NCBI GenBank assembly: GCA_021791715.1
Contig: JAJYWB010000030.1
Span: 1 to 64,000, forward strand
Length of the DNA stretch: 64,000 nt
Source: Planctomycetota bacterium
GTDB taxonomy: Bacteria; Planctomycetota; Planctomycetia; Isosphaerales; Isosphaeraceae
Reading direction: 5' to 3'
Shown here: positions 18,623-28,503 of the stretch, piece after piece
Layout of the letters: every line of letters starts with the position of its first letter
Numbering within the stretch: position 1 is the first letter of the stretch
Notes under the pieces: model-generated
What the model saw: the letters and a program-made list of their open reading frames with translations, nothing else
Told to the model about the DNA's origin: nothing
Database searches by the model: none
Program-made: the position numbers and the translations under genes

Positions 18623-21600
18623 TTAATCTTGCTTGCCGGCGGATTGCCGCGCGGAACGCTTCTCGGCGATCGTCAAATGAACGTCGTTGATCCGATCGCC
18701 AGCGGCGTTGAACCACGGGAACTTCGCTTTGTCTCGCGCAGGCTCTTTGCCTCGATCCTTACCCCACTTGATGTTCGGATTCTTCCGCAATACCCCCGCC
18801 GTCATAAACGGACGAATGTTCATCCGCACCCCGTCGTTAAGGTCGGGATTCCAGCCGATCGCTTGCTCATCAAGCGGCTTCCAACGCACGAAAATATCGT
18901 ACGGCGGCTCTCCCTCCAAAATCAGCCTGAGCTTCTCTTGCAACTCATTCGCGGCCTTGAGACGAAGATCGGCGCCGACGACCCCCGATCGAGCGCCCGA
19001 GGTTTGTAAGGTGATCCAATCCTGTAAGAATGAGTATGTAAGACTCTCGAGCGTCTTGTGGTTCAACTTGTGATAGTTTACCAGACAACCGAATCCATCC
19101 TTGCGACCGTCCCATATGTGCCAGATAAACGGGCGATTGTGGAATCGGCGACAATGCCGCTCAAAAAATTCGTTGCGGATCCAATCGTCGAGCGAAGTTC
19201 CAGGCTTACTCCCCGAATCGACGAGCAGCTTATCCAAGATCGAAGTCGACCAATCGTCGCCATATGCGATTCTCAAAACCTCGATCAACCGCTCAGAAGC
19301 CGCGGGTTCGTTGCGCATCGCTGGGATGGGAAGGATACCGTCGCGATCGGCGAGCGAATCGAGAGCGTCTGGAACTTGATCGGGCCAGCGATAACCCATC
19401 AACCGAGCGACCGCGACCTGAAGCGGATCGGTCGATCCCCTGGGTAGCCCTTTGAAGATCCATTGAGTTGGATCGTAGCTGTATGGTTCGGGAAGGCCGT
19501 TGGGATACTCCTCGGCGGCGATCTTTTTCCATCGTTCTAAGTCGAATTGTACCTTTACCAAAGATGCGTTAGTAACTTTAAGAGATTGATCGATCTTACG
19601 AACTGCTTCATGATATTCGGGAGATTTGCAGAAGCACCAGATCGATGCAAGATGCTTGCTATTGTAAGGTGTGATGACAGATAAATTATTATCAAATGCT
19701 TCGCCGCTGAATATCGATACTGGCAAATTTCTCATCTGTGATACTGCTACTCCAGGTTTATCCCAAGCGAGAATCCCTCTAAATGTGTTTTGTGAAACTT
19801 CACGCATTTTTCCTCTACCATCTTCCCAGAATATAAGCTGTTCAAGTCCTCCATAGATAATAGTATTATCTACTGTGGTTTGAAGCTTTCTCCAGTTTGA
19901 TAAAACGCTAGTTAACTCCCAAAAAAATTTTCCGAACATTTGAAGATCACCAGTTGCTAATCCTTGCCATGCGTTCGCATAGTCGCTCAGTAGCTTATTC
20001 TCATTAAATTCACTGGAATTGATAATTATTTTCTTTTCTTCAATCTGATCTGTAAGACTAACCTGCATATTTTCTTCGAAATGAATTATATGTTCATTGT
20101 TATCCACGATCACAAATCGATAGTCTGTGTTTTTAATTATTAGAATTTGAGATAAACATACAATTAGTCCTTTCGTTAGGTGATATGTTTTTTCATATGC
20201 ATTCCTCGCCTCTGTTACATCCATCCCCAAAATCTCATGTTTTTCATCGGGCTTGGATGAAGTGAGGGCGATGAGAGCGACGTTAACGACCTCGCCGCTG
20301 ATCGTCTCAAATGCTCCCGGACCAAGTTTCGCCACGACGTTCCATGAAACTTCTTTCAGCAATCGTTCGCGCAACTTCTTGTAGGATCCCAAGAAAAGCC
20401 AATTTTGCGGAGTCACGACCGCGACAGTTCCTCCTTTGGCGCAATAATCAAGGCAGCGTTCGACGAATGCCGTCGCGAGATCGGCCTTGGCGTCTTGATA
20501 GTGTTTTTCCAGATAATCGCGCAAGTCTTGGCACTGTTTGCCGCGTGAGAGGTACGGAACGTTCGTCGCGACGAGCGTGAATTCGCGAGTCATCAGCGAA
20601 GCCGCCATCGCGATCCCCTGCGCCGCGACTCCGACCGCTGCGCGATCGGGATCGGATCGCATCGCCTCGCGTTCGAGAGCGCGCGCCAACGTCGGCCGAA
20701 GAACGTCATATCCCAACGCGAATATGTCTCCGGTTTCGATTCGCGGATCGATCAACGAACCCAGAAGCGGCGCCATGCTGAAAAGATCATAAATTCGGTC
20801 CATCCCCTCCTGGAACCTGGAATCTCCGTTCGCGAGCTTTTTCCATTCGTCTTTCTTGCCGACCACCCCCTGACCCGAGCACGCGATGTTGAGCGCGGGA
20901 AGGTTACGATAGCCGAGCGGATTCGTATCGGGTCCTGGATAAGTCCACGCGGCGAGCGCGAGAGCGAACGCGGCGATCTGGGTGCAACGCGGGTCGAGTT
21001 CGAGGCCGAAGAGGTTATGAGCGAGCACGGCGTTACACGCGTCGACGGCGGAGAGCCCCTCTTCGGCCATGCGCAACGGAACCAAAAGCTGAAACGCCGC
21101 GACGAGGAAATGGCCGCTTCCGCAGCATGGGTCGAGCATCGTGAATTCGCGCAACGTTTTGGGCCAGCCTTCAAACTTGCCCGCCGCGGGCTTGCCGTCG
21201 TCGCGAAAGCGGAGGAATTCGAACGCGACGGGAGCGAGCCCGTCGGGCAACCCCGCGCCGCCGGGTGGTCCCGCGATCCCGTTTTTACCGCACCACCACG
21301 CTCCAATCGTATTATGAAGCAAGAACTGAACCATATAATGCTCGGTAAAGAGCTGGGTGACCGCCGAGAGTGATGTTTGATCGATTTTGGTTTCGCTCTT
21401 ATTGACGTCTTTCTTCTTTTTGGTTTGCCAAAACTGATAAGCCCATCCGAGGCTGTCGTCGGCTAGAAAAACGGCTTTGGGGAGGGTTGAAACGAGTTTT
21501 TCGAGGGGGATACGATCGTTGTTGGGGAATTCGATATCGAGTAAAACGTCGCCGACGGGAAATATTTGCGGGAGCATTTTACCTGCGTAACGCGCAGCGA

Positions 21601-21988
21601 GGGCGTAGCCGTCGGGTGCGTTTTCGTCTTTGGCGAGTTCGTCGCATTCGTCGAGCGTTACGGGAACGCCGTCGGGGTGCATGAGGAGGTTGTTTTCGGC
21701 GAGGAAGCGCGCGAAGAGCATCCGATGCCATTGTTCGTAGGCGAGATCGTGGGTGAGCTGGTCGATCGCTTGCGAGGCGTCGTCGTTGCGGAGATCCCCC
21801 GCCCGCCTGCCTCGGGCTCTGAGTTTTTTGCGGAGATCGCGTTGTGCCGGCGTCATTTCGTCGAACGGCGAGGGGGCGTCGACCGCGAGCCGTTTGAGCG
21901 CCGAGCGGGCCGCGGATTCGGCGAGGTTGCGCGCCTCGACGATCGTTTTTTCGAGCATCTTGCGAAGTTCGACGGCGAGAGCGGGCAT
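18623..21988 (-). CDS. pglX: BREX-1 adenine-specific DNA methyltransferase PglX
   Basis: 1121 residues, near the usual 1200. PglX methylates an adenine in a non-palindromic host site to mark self DNA. The SAM-binding motif is DPCCGSGHFL at 286-295. The catalytic motif IV is at 476-479 and reads NVPY rather than NPPY. The C-terminal half carries the target-recognition part. Residues about 583-816 (DNA 20240-19540) are encoded by clearly more AT-rich DNA than the rest, suggesting exchange of the specificity region. The reading frame is intact. It follows brxC by 109 bases and lies before the cargo insert. Confidence 0.93.
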   Translation of the reverse strand: MPALAVELRKMLEKTIVEARNLAESAARSALKRLAVDAPSPFDEMTPAQRDLRKKLRARGRRAGDLRNDDASQAIDQLTHDLAYEQWHRMLFARFLAENNLLMHPDGVPVTLDECDELAKDENAPDGYALAARYAGKMLPQIFPVGDVLLDIEFPNNDRIPLEKLVSTLPKAVFLADDSLGWAYQFWQTKKKKDVNKSETKIDQTSLSAVTQLFTEHYMVQFLLHNTIGAWWCGKNGIAGPPGGAGLPDGLAPVAFEFLRFRDDGKPAAGKFEGWPKTLREFTMLDPCCGSGHFLVAAFQLLVPLRMAEEGLSAVDACNAVLAHNLFGLELDPRCTQIAAFALALAAWTYPGPDTNPLGYRNLPALNIACSGQGVVGKKDEWKKLANGDSRFQEGMDRIYDLFSMAPLLGSLIDPRIETGDIFALGYDVLRPTLARALEREAMRSDPDRAAVGVAAQGIAMAASLMTREFTLVATNVPYLSRGKQCQDLRDYLEKHYQDAKADLATAFVERCLDYCAKGGTVAVVTPQNWLFLGSYKKLRERLLKEVSWNVVAKLGPGAFETISGEVVNVALIALTSSKPDEKHEILGMDVTEARNAYEKTYHLTKGLIVCLSQILIIKNTDYRFVIVDNNEHIIHFEENMQVSLTDQIEEKKIIINSSEFNENKLLSDYANAWQGLATGDLQMFGKFFWELTSVLSNWRKLQTTVDNTIIYGGLEQLIFWEDGRGKMREVSQNTFRGILAWDKPGVAVSQMRNLPVSIFSGEAFDNNLSVITPYNSKHLASIWCFCKSPEYHEAVRKIDQSLKVTNASLVKVQFDLERWKKIAAEEYPNGLPEPYSYDPTQWIFKGLPRGSTDPLQVAVARLMGYRWPDQVPDALDSLADRDGILPIPAMRNEPAASERLIEVLRIAYGDDWSTSILDKLLVDSGSKPGTSLDDWIRNEFFERHCRRFHNRPFIWHIWDGRKDGFGCLVNYHKLNHKTLESLTYSFLQDWITLQTSGARSGVVGADLRLKAANELQEKLRLILEGEPPYDIFVRWKPLDEQAIGWNPDLNDGVRMNIRPFMTAGVLRKNPNIKWGKDRGKEPARDKAKFPWFNAAGDRINDVHLTIAEKRSARQSAGKQD

Positions 21989-22097
21989 CGAGGGCGAATC
22001 CTTAAAACGTTTTTCGAGATCGGTTTAGAGCATACGCCGCGCCGAGGTTAAGATCGAGCCCCGACTTGGAGAGAATCTTCTCGCAATTGCGGTTTGA

Positions 22098-25000
22098 TCA
22101 TAAAATCACGGGACCATCTTTGAGTTTGAGTTCGATCGAGCTTTTGGCGTCGTCGAGCCATAACTTGAGATCGGCGTCGTTTTTGATCGTTCGCGACGGG
22201 AGTTTAACGCGTTCGGCCTTGGGTTCGAGGAGTTTGGCGGCGTCGTCCGCGGCTTGCTGGAATCGTTTCGGCAAAGCGTCGGCGAGGTTCGCCCAATCCT
22301 TGATCTTGGTATGATTGAGCGATTCGACGATCTTCTGAGGGTTTTCGACCGAGATCGGCGGGAGTTCGGCGAGCCGACGGTTTTTCGACAATTCGTCACG
22401 GCGAGCCTGGTCGAGCGCGGACCACGCGGGAGAATTCGACAATTCGGCTTGTCCTTTTTTCATCTCTTGTTCACATAAGGTTTTAAGTCGATTGATTTCG
22501 GATCGGAGCGCGTCGGCGAGTTTGGCGACGAGCGAGGAAACGGGGTTTGGGTTTGCGAGGAGGGATCGGTCGCGTTCGAGCGCTTCGACCTGTGGGGCGA
22601 TTTCGCGGGCGATATCGAGATCGGACGCGTGGTCGAGAAGGATTTTGAGCGTGATCCATTCGTGTTTGCGTTCGGCGATCAACGCCGACGTTTGTTTCCA
22701 TATTTGGATCTTTTTCCGGAGATCGGCGAGCGCCTGGTGGATCGCGCCGAGGCGATGATTGCCGTTTTTGCCTCGTATATCGATGAGATCGTCGATACCG
22801 GGGGGCGGCGGAACGGGCGGATCGCCGCCGGCCGATCGCGCGAGAGCGATCAAACGCTCGAGGAATTCGTTCGATTTTTGGGATTCTTCGCCGCCGGCGC
22901 AATTCAGATCAAGATCGAGGAACAACTTACGGATTTCGATGAATTGCTTGGCGGAGAGCGCGACGGTTTCGACGCGGAATTCGGCGCCGGCGATCGATCT
23001 GTGATCGAGTTTGGCTGCGAGTACTTGTTCTCCGTGGATTTTGGCGAGGATTTTGCCGTTGCAAACGAGGACGGCGAGCGCCGCGTCGACCGCGTCTTGG
23101 GGCCAGCCGAAGGGGGGATTTCTGAATTGATCGCGAATTTCTTTTCCTTTGCGGCCAAAGGCTACGAATTTGATCACTTCTTGGCAAACGGGATGAGAAT
23201 CGGGGTCGGCGTGATGGTTGATCGCTTCGAGCGCCGACCGGTCGTTTTTCCGAGCGCGTTCGAGCGCTTTGGACCAATCGGGATGATCGGCGTGATGGAA
23301 TTTGGGGAAGAGTCGGTCGAGCGCCGAGTTCGCGGCGTCTCGAATTTTGTCGAGGATTCCCGAACCTTCGACGTCGTCGCCTCCCGCGAGGATGACCTCG
23401 GCGTCTTCGATCAAATCGTCGATCAGGTCGTCGCGTCGACGTTCGCTTTCGGCGACGGACGTTTCCATCGATTTTTTGGCTTCGAGCGCCTCGCGGGTGG
23501 TCGCGGCGGAACCTTTGACTTCAAGCGTTTTACGCGCAGCGAACGCCGACGCGACGGCTCGATTGAGATCATCGGATTTTTTCATGGGGATATGACAAAC
23601 GATCACCGCGGCGCTTTCTCCCATGGAGCGCGCTTCGCCGCGGAATCGGTCGGCCTCGATCTCCCATCCCGAACGGACCCAAACGGGGATCGAGAGGTCG
23701 TTTTTTTTCGGATTTTCGTCGCCGAAGTGAAGGTCGAGCTTTCTTGATTCTTTGCTCGATCCCTGGGTCAATGAGAAGCCGCTCAATTTTTTCTTGAATC
23801 GATTGACGAGCAGGTCGCGTCGTTCGCCGGCGAGTTTGGCGGGGTCGGACATCATCTCATTGAAGCGATTATGATAAAGGAGGGTCCATTCGCTCCCTTC
23901 TCGGGTTTGGATGCGGAATTCGTCGTCGACTTTCATCAGCGAGCCGTCGGTCGTCAACGAATTAAGGATTTGAGGTATTTTGCGACGTAACTCGAGGCTC
24001 TCCTCGGAGAGGTTTGAGACGACGAGATCGGCGAGGGTTTCGGCGTCGGATCGAATTTTGAGATCGACCGCGGCCTCGCGCGGCAATTGTCCGATCAAAA
24101 AGATCAGGGCGCAAAGTTTGCGGCGGAGATCGCCGTCCGGTTTTTGATCGTTCGCCTGACCTTCAATTTTGGCGTCGATTTCTTGTAAAAGAACGCCCGA
24201 TTGGATGAGATGAGAACGGATTAGATTGTGAAGGAATGAGGCTTCGATAACGTTTCCGAGGGGGAGATCCGCGGTGTGGAGCGCGGCCTCGTGGACGATG
24301 CGGAGTTGGGTTCGAAGTTGCGCGGCGCCCGCCGATTTTTCGACGGCTCGGCATACGTGTTCCCAGAAGCGACGCCGGACGGGGAGGATCGGGTAATCGT
24401 GGGGGAGGAGGGGTCGATCCGCCGGCTGGAACGCGACGCGGGTGTTCTTGAGGTGCCGTTCGATCTCTCCCGAATGTTCGTTCAAAAAAGTTTGTAGTTT
24501 CGGCAATTCGGAGGGTTTTTTCTTAAGCACAACTTCACGCGTAACTTGTTCGACGTCGGCGTCGGAGAGTTCGATCGAGACGGGGAACCTTCCTTGCAAT
24601 CGTTTCAACGTCGGCGTGGCGGAGAGGGCGTTTTGGCCGGTCGCGACGACCAACACCCGCCATCCGATTTTGCTCGCGCATTCCTCAACGAGTTCCTGGA
24701 TTTTCATCGATCGTTCGGGATTGTCGCCGATGTATTGCTGGGTTTCGTCGAGGACGACGAGGAGGAGCGGAAAACGGCCGTCGGACGCGATCGCGGAGCG
24801 AATCGATTTAATCATATTATCGGATGAGATTTCCGTTTCGTCTTTAAATTGACGGGCGAGAATCGATCGGGCGTCGGCGATCGAGCCGGCGAAATCGGGT
24901 CGGACTTTGAGGAGAGCCCTGGGAATCGCGTCGGAAACGTAGAGGTGCATGAGTTCGACGTCGAAAACTTTTCCAGCTTGTTCGACGAGCGAACGAACTT

Positions 25001-25544
25001 CTTTTTCGATACCTTCTTGTCGGAGCCAGACGATGAAGCTCGCTTGCGGGTATTCCTCGGGGAGGTCGACCGATTTGAAGAGGATGCGTAAGAGTTCGAG
25101 GCGAGCGCTTCGGCCGTCCCCCGCGGAACCCGGAACACCCGCGGCGGCGTGAGCTCCTCCCGACCCTTTGGCCGCGGTCGAGAGCTCGGCGAGTCGATCT
25201 TTCACCCCCTGGGAAAGCCTGGCGAGCCCGCGCGCCCGCGCTCCGTCGGGGAATTCATAATCGGTCCAAAGATATTGAAGCATTTTGACGAGATGGCTTT
25301 TGCCGCTGCCGTAAAAGCCGCTGACCCAAACTCCCGGCTGCTCGGTTTTTCCGAGATTTTTCAGGTACGCGTCGAGGATCCGTTCGAGACCTTTGGCGTA
25401 TTGTCCTTCGCAAACGAAGGTGGAGAGTTCGTAACGCAGTGTTTGAAGCTCGGCCTCGGATCGGCCGATCGAAACCTTCGCCACGCCTTGATTCAACAAG
25501 ACGTTCTTCGACGGGTCGGTTTCATAAAGATCGCGATTAATCAT
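22098..25544 (-). CDS. brxC: BREX P-loop ATPase BrxC
   Basis: 1148 residues, starting MINRDLYETDPSKNVLLNQG, a typical BrxC opening. Walker A is GFYGSGKSH at 76-84 and a Walker B-like segment LLLVVLDETQQ lies at about 260-270. The rest is a long helical protein with charged coiled-coil-like stretches. BrxC (PglY-related) is an essential large ATPase of BREX. It starts 2 bases after the brxB stop, so brxA-brxB-brxC are tightly coupled. Confidence 0.95.
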   Translation of the reverse strand: MINRDLYETDPSKNVLLNQGVAKVSIGRSEAELQTLRYELSTFVCEGQYAKGLERILDAYLKNLGKTEQPGVWVSGFYGSGKSHLVKMLQYLWTDYEFPDGARARGLARLSQGVKDRLAELSTAAKGSGGAHAAAGVPGSAGDGRSARLELLRILFKSVDLPEEYPQASFIVWLRQEGIEKEVRSLVEQAGKVFDVELMHLYVSDAIPRALLKVRPDFAGSIADARSILARQFKDETEISSDNMIKSIRSAIASDGRFPLLLVVLDETQQYIGDNPERSMKIQELVEECASKIGWRVLVVATGQNALSATPTLKRLQGRFPVSIELSDADVEQVTREVVLKKKPSELPKLQTFLNEHSGEIERHLKNTRVAFQPADRPLLPHDYPILPVRRRFWEHVCRAVEKSAGAAQLRTQLRIVHEAALHTADLPLGNVIEASFLHNLIRSHLIQSGVLLQEIDAKIEGQANDQKPDGDLRRKLCALIFLIGQLPREAAVDLKIRSDAETLADLVVSNLSEESLELRRKIPQILNSLTTDGSLMKVDDEFRIQTREGSEWTLLYHNRFNEMMSDPAKLAGERRDLLVNRFKKKLSGFSLTQGSSKESRKLDLHFGDENPKKNDLSIPVWVRSGWEIEADRFRGEARSMGESAAVIVCHIPMKKSDDLNRAVASAFAARKTLEVKGSAATTREALEAKKSMETSVAESERRRDDLIDDLIEDAEVILAGGDDVEGSGILDKIRDAANSALDRLFPKFHHADHPDWSKALERARKNDRSALEAINHHADPDSHPVCQEVIKFVAFGRKGKEIRDQFRNPPFGWPQDAVDAALAVLVCNGKILAKIHGEQVLAAKLDHRSIAGAEFRVETVALSAKQFIEIRKLFLDLDLNCAGGEESQKSNEFLERLIALARSAGGDPPVPPPPGIDDLIDIRGKNGNHRLGAIHQALADLRKKIQIWKQTSALIAERKHEWITLKILLDHASDLDIAREIAPQVEALERDRSLLANPNPVSSLVAKLADALRSEINRLKTLCEQEMKKGQAELSNSPAWSALDQARRDELSKNRRLAELPPISVENPQKIVESLNHTKIKDWANLADALPKRFQQAADDAAKLLEPKAERVKLPSRTIKNDADLKLWLDDAKSSIELKLKDGPVIL

Positions 25545-25546
25545 AA

Positions 25547-26119
25547 TTAAATTGAACCTTTATCACAGGTGATCGGCAGGGCGTGGTAATTCCAACCGTC
25601 GCGGGCGTCGAGCAGGCGGTAGTTTTGTTTGTCTCGAGAGCCTGGAAAAAAGATCAGCAACCGTCCAGGAACCGAATCTTCGATTTTGGGGACGATATCG
25701 GAAATTCGGGCGAAACCGTAAAGCGAGGCGACGCCGGTGAGCGCCGCGACGGTCCGTTCGCGTTCATTCGCTGGAATCTCGTGGAATTCGGCGATCAGCG
25801 ATGCGACGAGGCTCGATCGGAATTCGTTCAGCGCGGCCTCGGAAAGAAGCGAAGGATTACGGAAGTATCCTTCGGCGAAATCGCGTCTCGATTCGGCCGT
25901 CAGCCAGTCGGCGAAAGCGTCGGTCAGATCGATCCTTTTCCAGTGATAACCGAGCGAGAGCGTCGCCTCTTCAAATCGATCGATCGCGCGCCGGATGCGT
26001 CGCTCGTCCTCCTTGTCGTACACCGCGAACCAAACGCGCTCGGCGCCCGAAACGCGGGCCTTCCAAGGGCGTGCGCAAACTTGTTTATAATTATGATAAA
26101 GAATATCAATTTTGTTCAC
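25547..26119 (-). CDS. brxB: BREX protein BrxB (DUF1788)
   Basis: 190 residues, the usual BrxB size. I place the start at GTG 26119 (VNKIDILYHNYK) with GAGGAG upstream; the open frame runs to 26530 but that part overlaps brxA. The sequence has the DUF1788 pattern: RVWFAVYDKEDERRIRRAI, YHWKRIDLTDAFADWL, LTGVASLYGFARISDIVP, GRLLIFFPGSRDKQNYRLLDARDGWNYHALPI (read in two parts here). Exact biochemical role is unknown, but it is needed for BREX in other hosts. It overlaps the end of brxA by 14 bases. Confidence 0.93.
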   Translation of the reverse strand: MNKIDILYHNYKQVCARPWKARVSGAERVWFAVYDKEDERRIRRAIDRFEEATLSLGYHWKRIDLTDAFADWLTAESRRDFAEGYFRNPSLLSEAALNEFRSSLVASLIAEFHEIPANERERTVAALTGVASLYGFARISDIVPKIEDSVPGRLLIFFPGSRDKQNYRLLDARDGWNYHALPITCDKGSI

Positions 26120-26915
26120 GCGATGCGATCTCCTCGGCGTGAGTGAGCGAATCTGGAAAAGCGATAGCGACGACCGTTCCGGCTTCTTTGAGATCGAGAA
26201 GGCCGAGTTTTGACGCCTGGGCGGCGAGTTCACGGATCTCATAGCGCCTTCTATCGAGGAAACGGACCGAAGAGCTTTCAAAGAGGCTTGATCCGCGAAG
26301 TCCTCGAAGATAGCCGATGAGAAGAGCGTAGGCCGCGGTCGCGGGATCGACGAACGGTTTGGTTCGGCGTTTCCTTCGTTTGCCGAGAAGAAAGCCGGCC
26401 TGATTCCAGGACGAGAGGAGGTTGAGCGAAGTCGAACGGAGGGTATTGTTGCTATATCGTGAGGGATAACGGTCTTTGAGCCATTCGACGACCTCGTTCG
26501 ATTCGACGACGGTATCGGGGTCGATTTCAAGGATTTGATCGGTGAGGTTTTCCAGGAGTGAATCTCTCGCGGAAGCGAGCAAGAAGGCGAGCATCGGCCG
26601 ACCGAGTTCGGTTTTGGACCAGAAGGAGCGTAGATTGCGGAATAACGCGCGGCGCGGGTCGAGAATGTACAGCTCTTTGAGCCTTTGGAAAGTACGAGAG
26701 CGGGTGGATCGCGTCGGTTTGCCGAGCGCGTTTTCGAGGACGACGGCGTTTTGATAAGCCGAAGTCGGCTCGTCGGCCGGGATTTGATCGAAAAGGCGTG
26801 TCGCCTCGGCGAGCATCATCGTCCTGCTTGTGTGCGAGTTCCCTTCCCCGGGCCGAAATCCGAGCGTAACTCGTGCTTCGGCCTGACGGTTCAATTGTTT
26901 GACGATCGTAGACAT
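26106..26915 (-). CDS. brxA: BREX protein BrxA (DUF1819)
   Basis: 269 residues from ATG 26915 (MSTIVKQLNRQAEARVTLGF); the frame is open back to 27077 without a better start. It is a small helical DNA-binding-type protein of the DUF1819 family, seen as the first gene of BREX-1 loci. Supporting segments are SRTFQRLKELYILDP, ALFRNLRSFW, and YPSRYSNNTLRSTSLNLLSS followed by a winged-helix-like AGFLLGKRRKRR. It heads the minus-strand operon and overlaps brxB by 14 bases. No regulator gene such as brxR is seen beside it. Confidence 0.92.
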   Translation of the reverse strand: MSTIVKQLNRQAEARVTLGFRPGEGNSHTSRTMMLAEATRLFDQIPADEPTSAYQNAVVLENALGKPTRSTRSRTFQRLKELYILDPRRALFRNLRSFWSKTELGRPMLAFLLASARDSLLENLTDQILEIDPDTVVESNEVVEWLKDRYPSRYSNNTLRSTSLNLLSSWNQAGFLLGKRRKRRTKPFVDPATAAYALLIGYLRGLRGSSLFESSSVRFLDRRRYEIRELAAQASKLGLLDLKEAGTVVAIAFPDSLTHAEEIASREQN

Positions 26916-27603
26916 ACTTCTAGGTGAGCATTTCTTTTGTTGAACGATCGAACACGACGATTCCGGTTTTGACGCCGATGTTCGATCGAGCGGAAGATTC
27001 CCGTGCGTTTTACCTCCGTGGAAGAACGACGGGGAAATCGAATCGTCGATTGTGCGCGATCGTCGATTCGTTCTCAACGGGGATACGGGAAATTCGATCG
27101 GCCAAAGAATTTCACGAATGATAATGCTATGATATAAATCGACCGTTCAGAAATCGGCGAGACGATTCGAGATATGATATTTCTAATTAAATAAAGCATA
27201 TTATTATAATAATTTACGACCGGATTGCGGAATCGATCGGCGTCGTCGAGTCGCCGAGGCGGCGATCGATTCGTTCTGCGGCGTCGGAAAGGTTCCGTTT
27301 TCCCAGGCTTTCGCCCGTTTTTTCCTGAAAATCGAGCTTCCGAAGGAGATTCCGCCGTTTGAATAAAATACAATCGATTTTCCTATACTGAACACTTGTA
27401 CTTAACGTTGAAAATCCATTCGATTCATGGATGGATTGGGCGGCCGATCTCTCTATATCTCACTATTTTTTTCACTTTTCGCCTCGAAATCTCTCAAACA
27501 ATCGGCGCCACCCCCAAAAAACCGCGTTTGATCAATCGGGCTCGATACGGTACGATCGCCGCCGAACCGGTTTATGAATTCCAACGCGGGAAAGGATGCC
27601 CGA
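26916..27603. other. Intergenic region upstream of brxA, no gene seen
   Basis: 688 bases between the divergent brxA and a glycosyltransferase gene. It is AT-rich around 27120-27210 and 27355-27500, which suits promoters for both directions, but no hexamer pair is good enough to call. No BREX regulator, RNA gene or strong repeat was found. Confidence 0.5.
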
Positions 27604-28503
27604 ATGAAACCCCAAACCCCGGCCCTGTCGATCGTCATCGCGTCGGTCAACGGGCTCGATCTCCTCGAAAAAACGCTCAATGCGATCGATAACCTCGCCG
27701 AACGACGCCAAATCGAGGTCGTCGTCGTCGATCGCGTCGGCCAGTCCGTCCGATCACGCCTCAAAGACCGGTCTCCAAACGTCGTCGTCGTTCCCGTCGA
27801 CCAAAAACTGACGATCCCACGCCTCCGATTCCTCGGCGTCGGCGCGTCAAACGCCCCGATCGTCGCGTTCCTCGAGGATCACGTCGCCGTCGAACCCGGT
27901 TGGGCCGCGGCGATCCTCGAAGCCCATCGCAACGATTGCGGCGCCGTCGGAGGCGCCGTCGCCGACGGCCGAACCGATCTCGTCTCAACCGCGGCGTTCC
28001 TCTGCGAATACCACCGCTATATGCCCCCCGTCGTCGAAGGCCCGTGCGACGACCTCCCCGGCAACAACATCGCCTACAAACGCGAGGTTATCGAGAAATA
28101 CGCGTATCTATTGGATAACGGTAAGTGGGAATCGTGGATCAATCAGGAACTGAAGGCCGAGGGAGCGCTCACTCGATCGACCGGCCGGGCCGTCGTTCGT
28201 CACATCAAACCGTTCGGATTCATGCATTTCCTCACCCAACGGTTCCATTTCGCCAGGTCGTTCGCGGGGATGAGACGCGACGATCAATCGTGGACGCGGA
28301 GGGTCGTTTACGGACTCGGGTCGATCGCGCTTCCACTGTTGTTTTTATTAAGAATCTCTCGCGCGGTGATCGTCAAACGCGTCGCTCCGGGAAGGTTCCT
28401 TAAGGCTTTGCCGCTGATCGTCGTGTTCGTTTCGGCGGGGGCGATCGGCGAGATGATCGGCTACATCGTCGGGTCGGGGACGAGTTTGGAGCGTGTCGAG
28501 TGA
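27604..28503 (+). CDS. Glycosyltransferase family 2 protein
   Basis: 299 residues from ATG 27604, which has GGAAAGGA upstream; an in-frame ATG at 27574 is less likely. The N terminus is GT-A-like (ALSIVIASVNGLDLLEKTLNAI), with FLEDHVAVEPGWA in the place of the DXD region and GNNIAYKREVIEKY in the acceptor region. The C terminus has two membrane-spanning segments (GSIALPLLFLLRI and ALPLIVVFVSAGAIGEMIGY), so it is probably membrane-anchored and acts on surface polysaccharide or lipid-linked sugar. It overlaps the next glycosyltransferase gene by 4 bases, and the two proteins share the same layout. Confidence 0.85.
   Translation: MKPQTPALSIVIASVNGLDLLEKTLNAIDNLAERRQIEVVVVDRVGQSVRSRLKDRSPNVVVVPVDQKLTIPRLRFLGVGASNAPIVAFLEDHVAVEPGWAAAILEAHRNDCGAVGGAVADGRTDLVSTAAFLCEYHRYMPPVVEGPCDDLPGNNIAYKREVIEKYAYLLDNGKWESWINQELKAEGALTRSTGRAVVRHIKPFGFMHFLTQRFHFARSFAGMRRDDQSWTRRVVYGLGSIALPLLFLLRISRAVIVKRVAPGRFLKALPLIVVFVSAGAIGEMIGYIVGSGTSLERVE

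Noticed and set aside
22629-23747. 372-codon plus-strand ORF opposite brxC
   Set aside because: Antisense shadow; composition is low-complexity Glu/Asp/Arg/Phe and no domain is seen.
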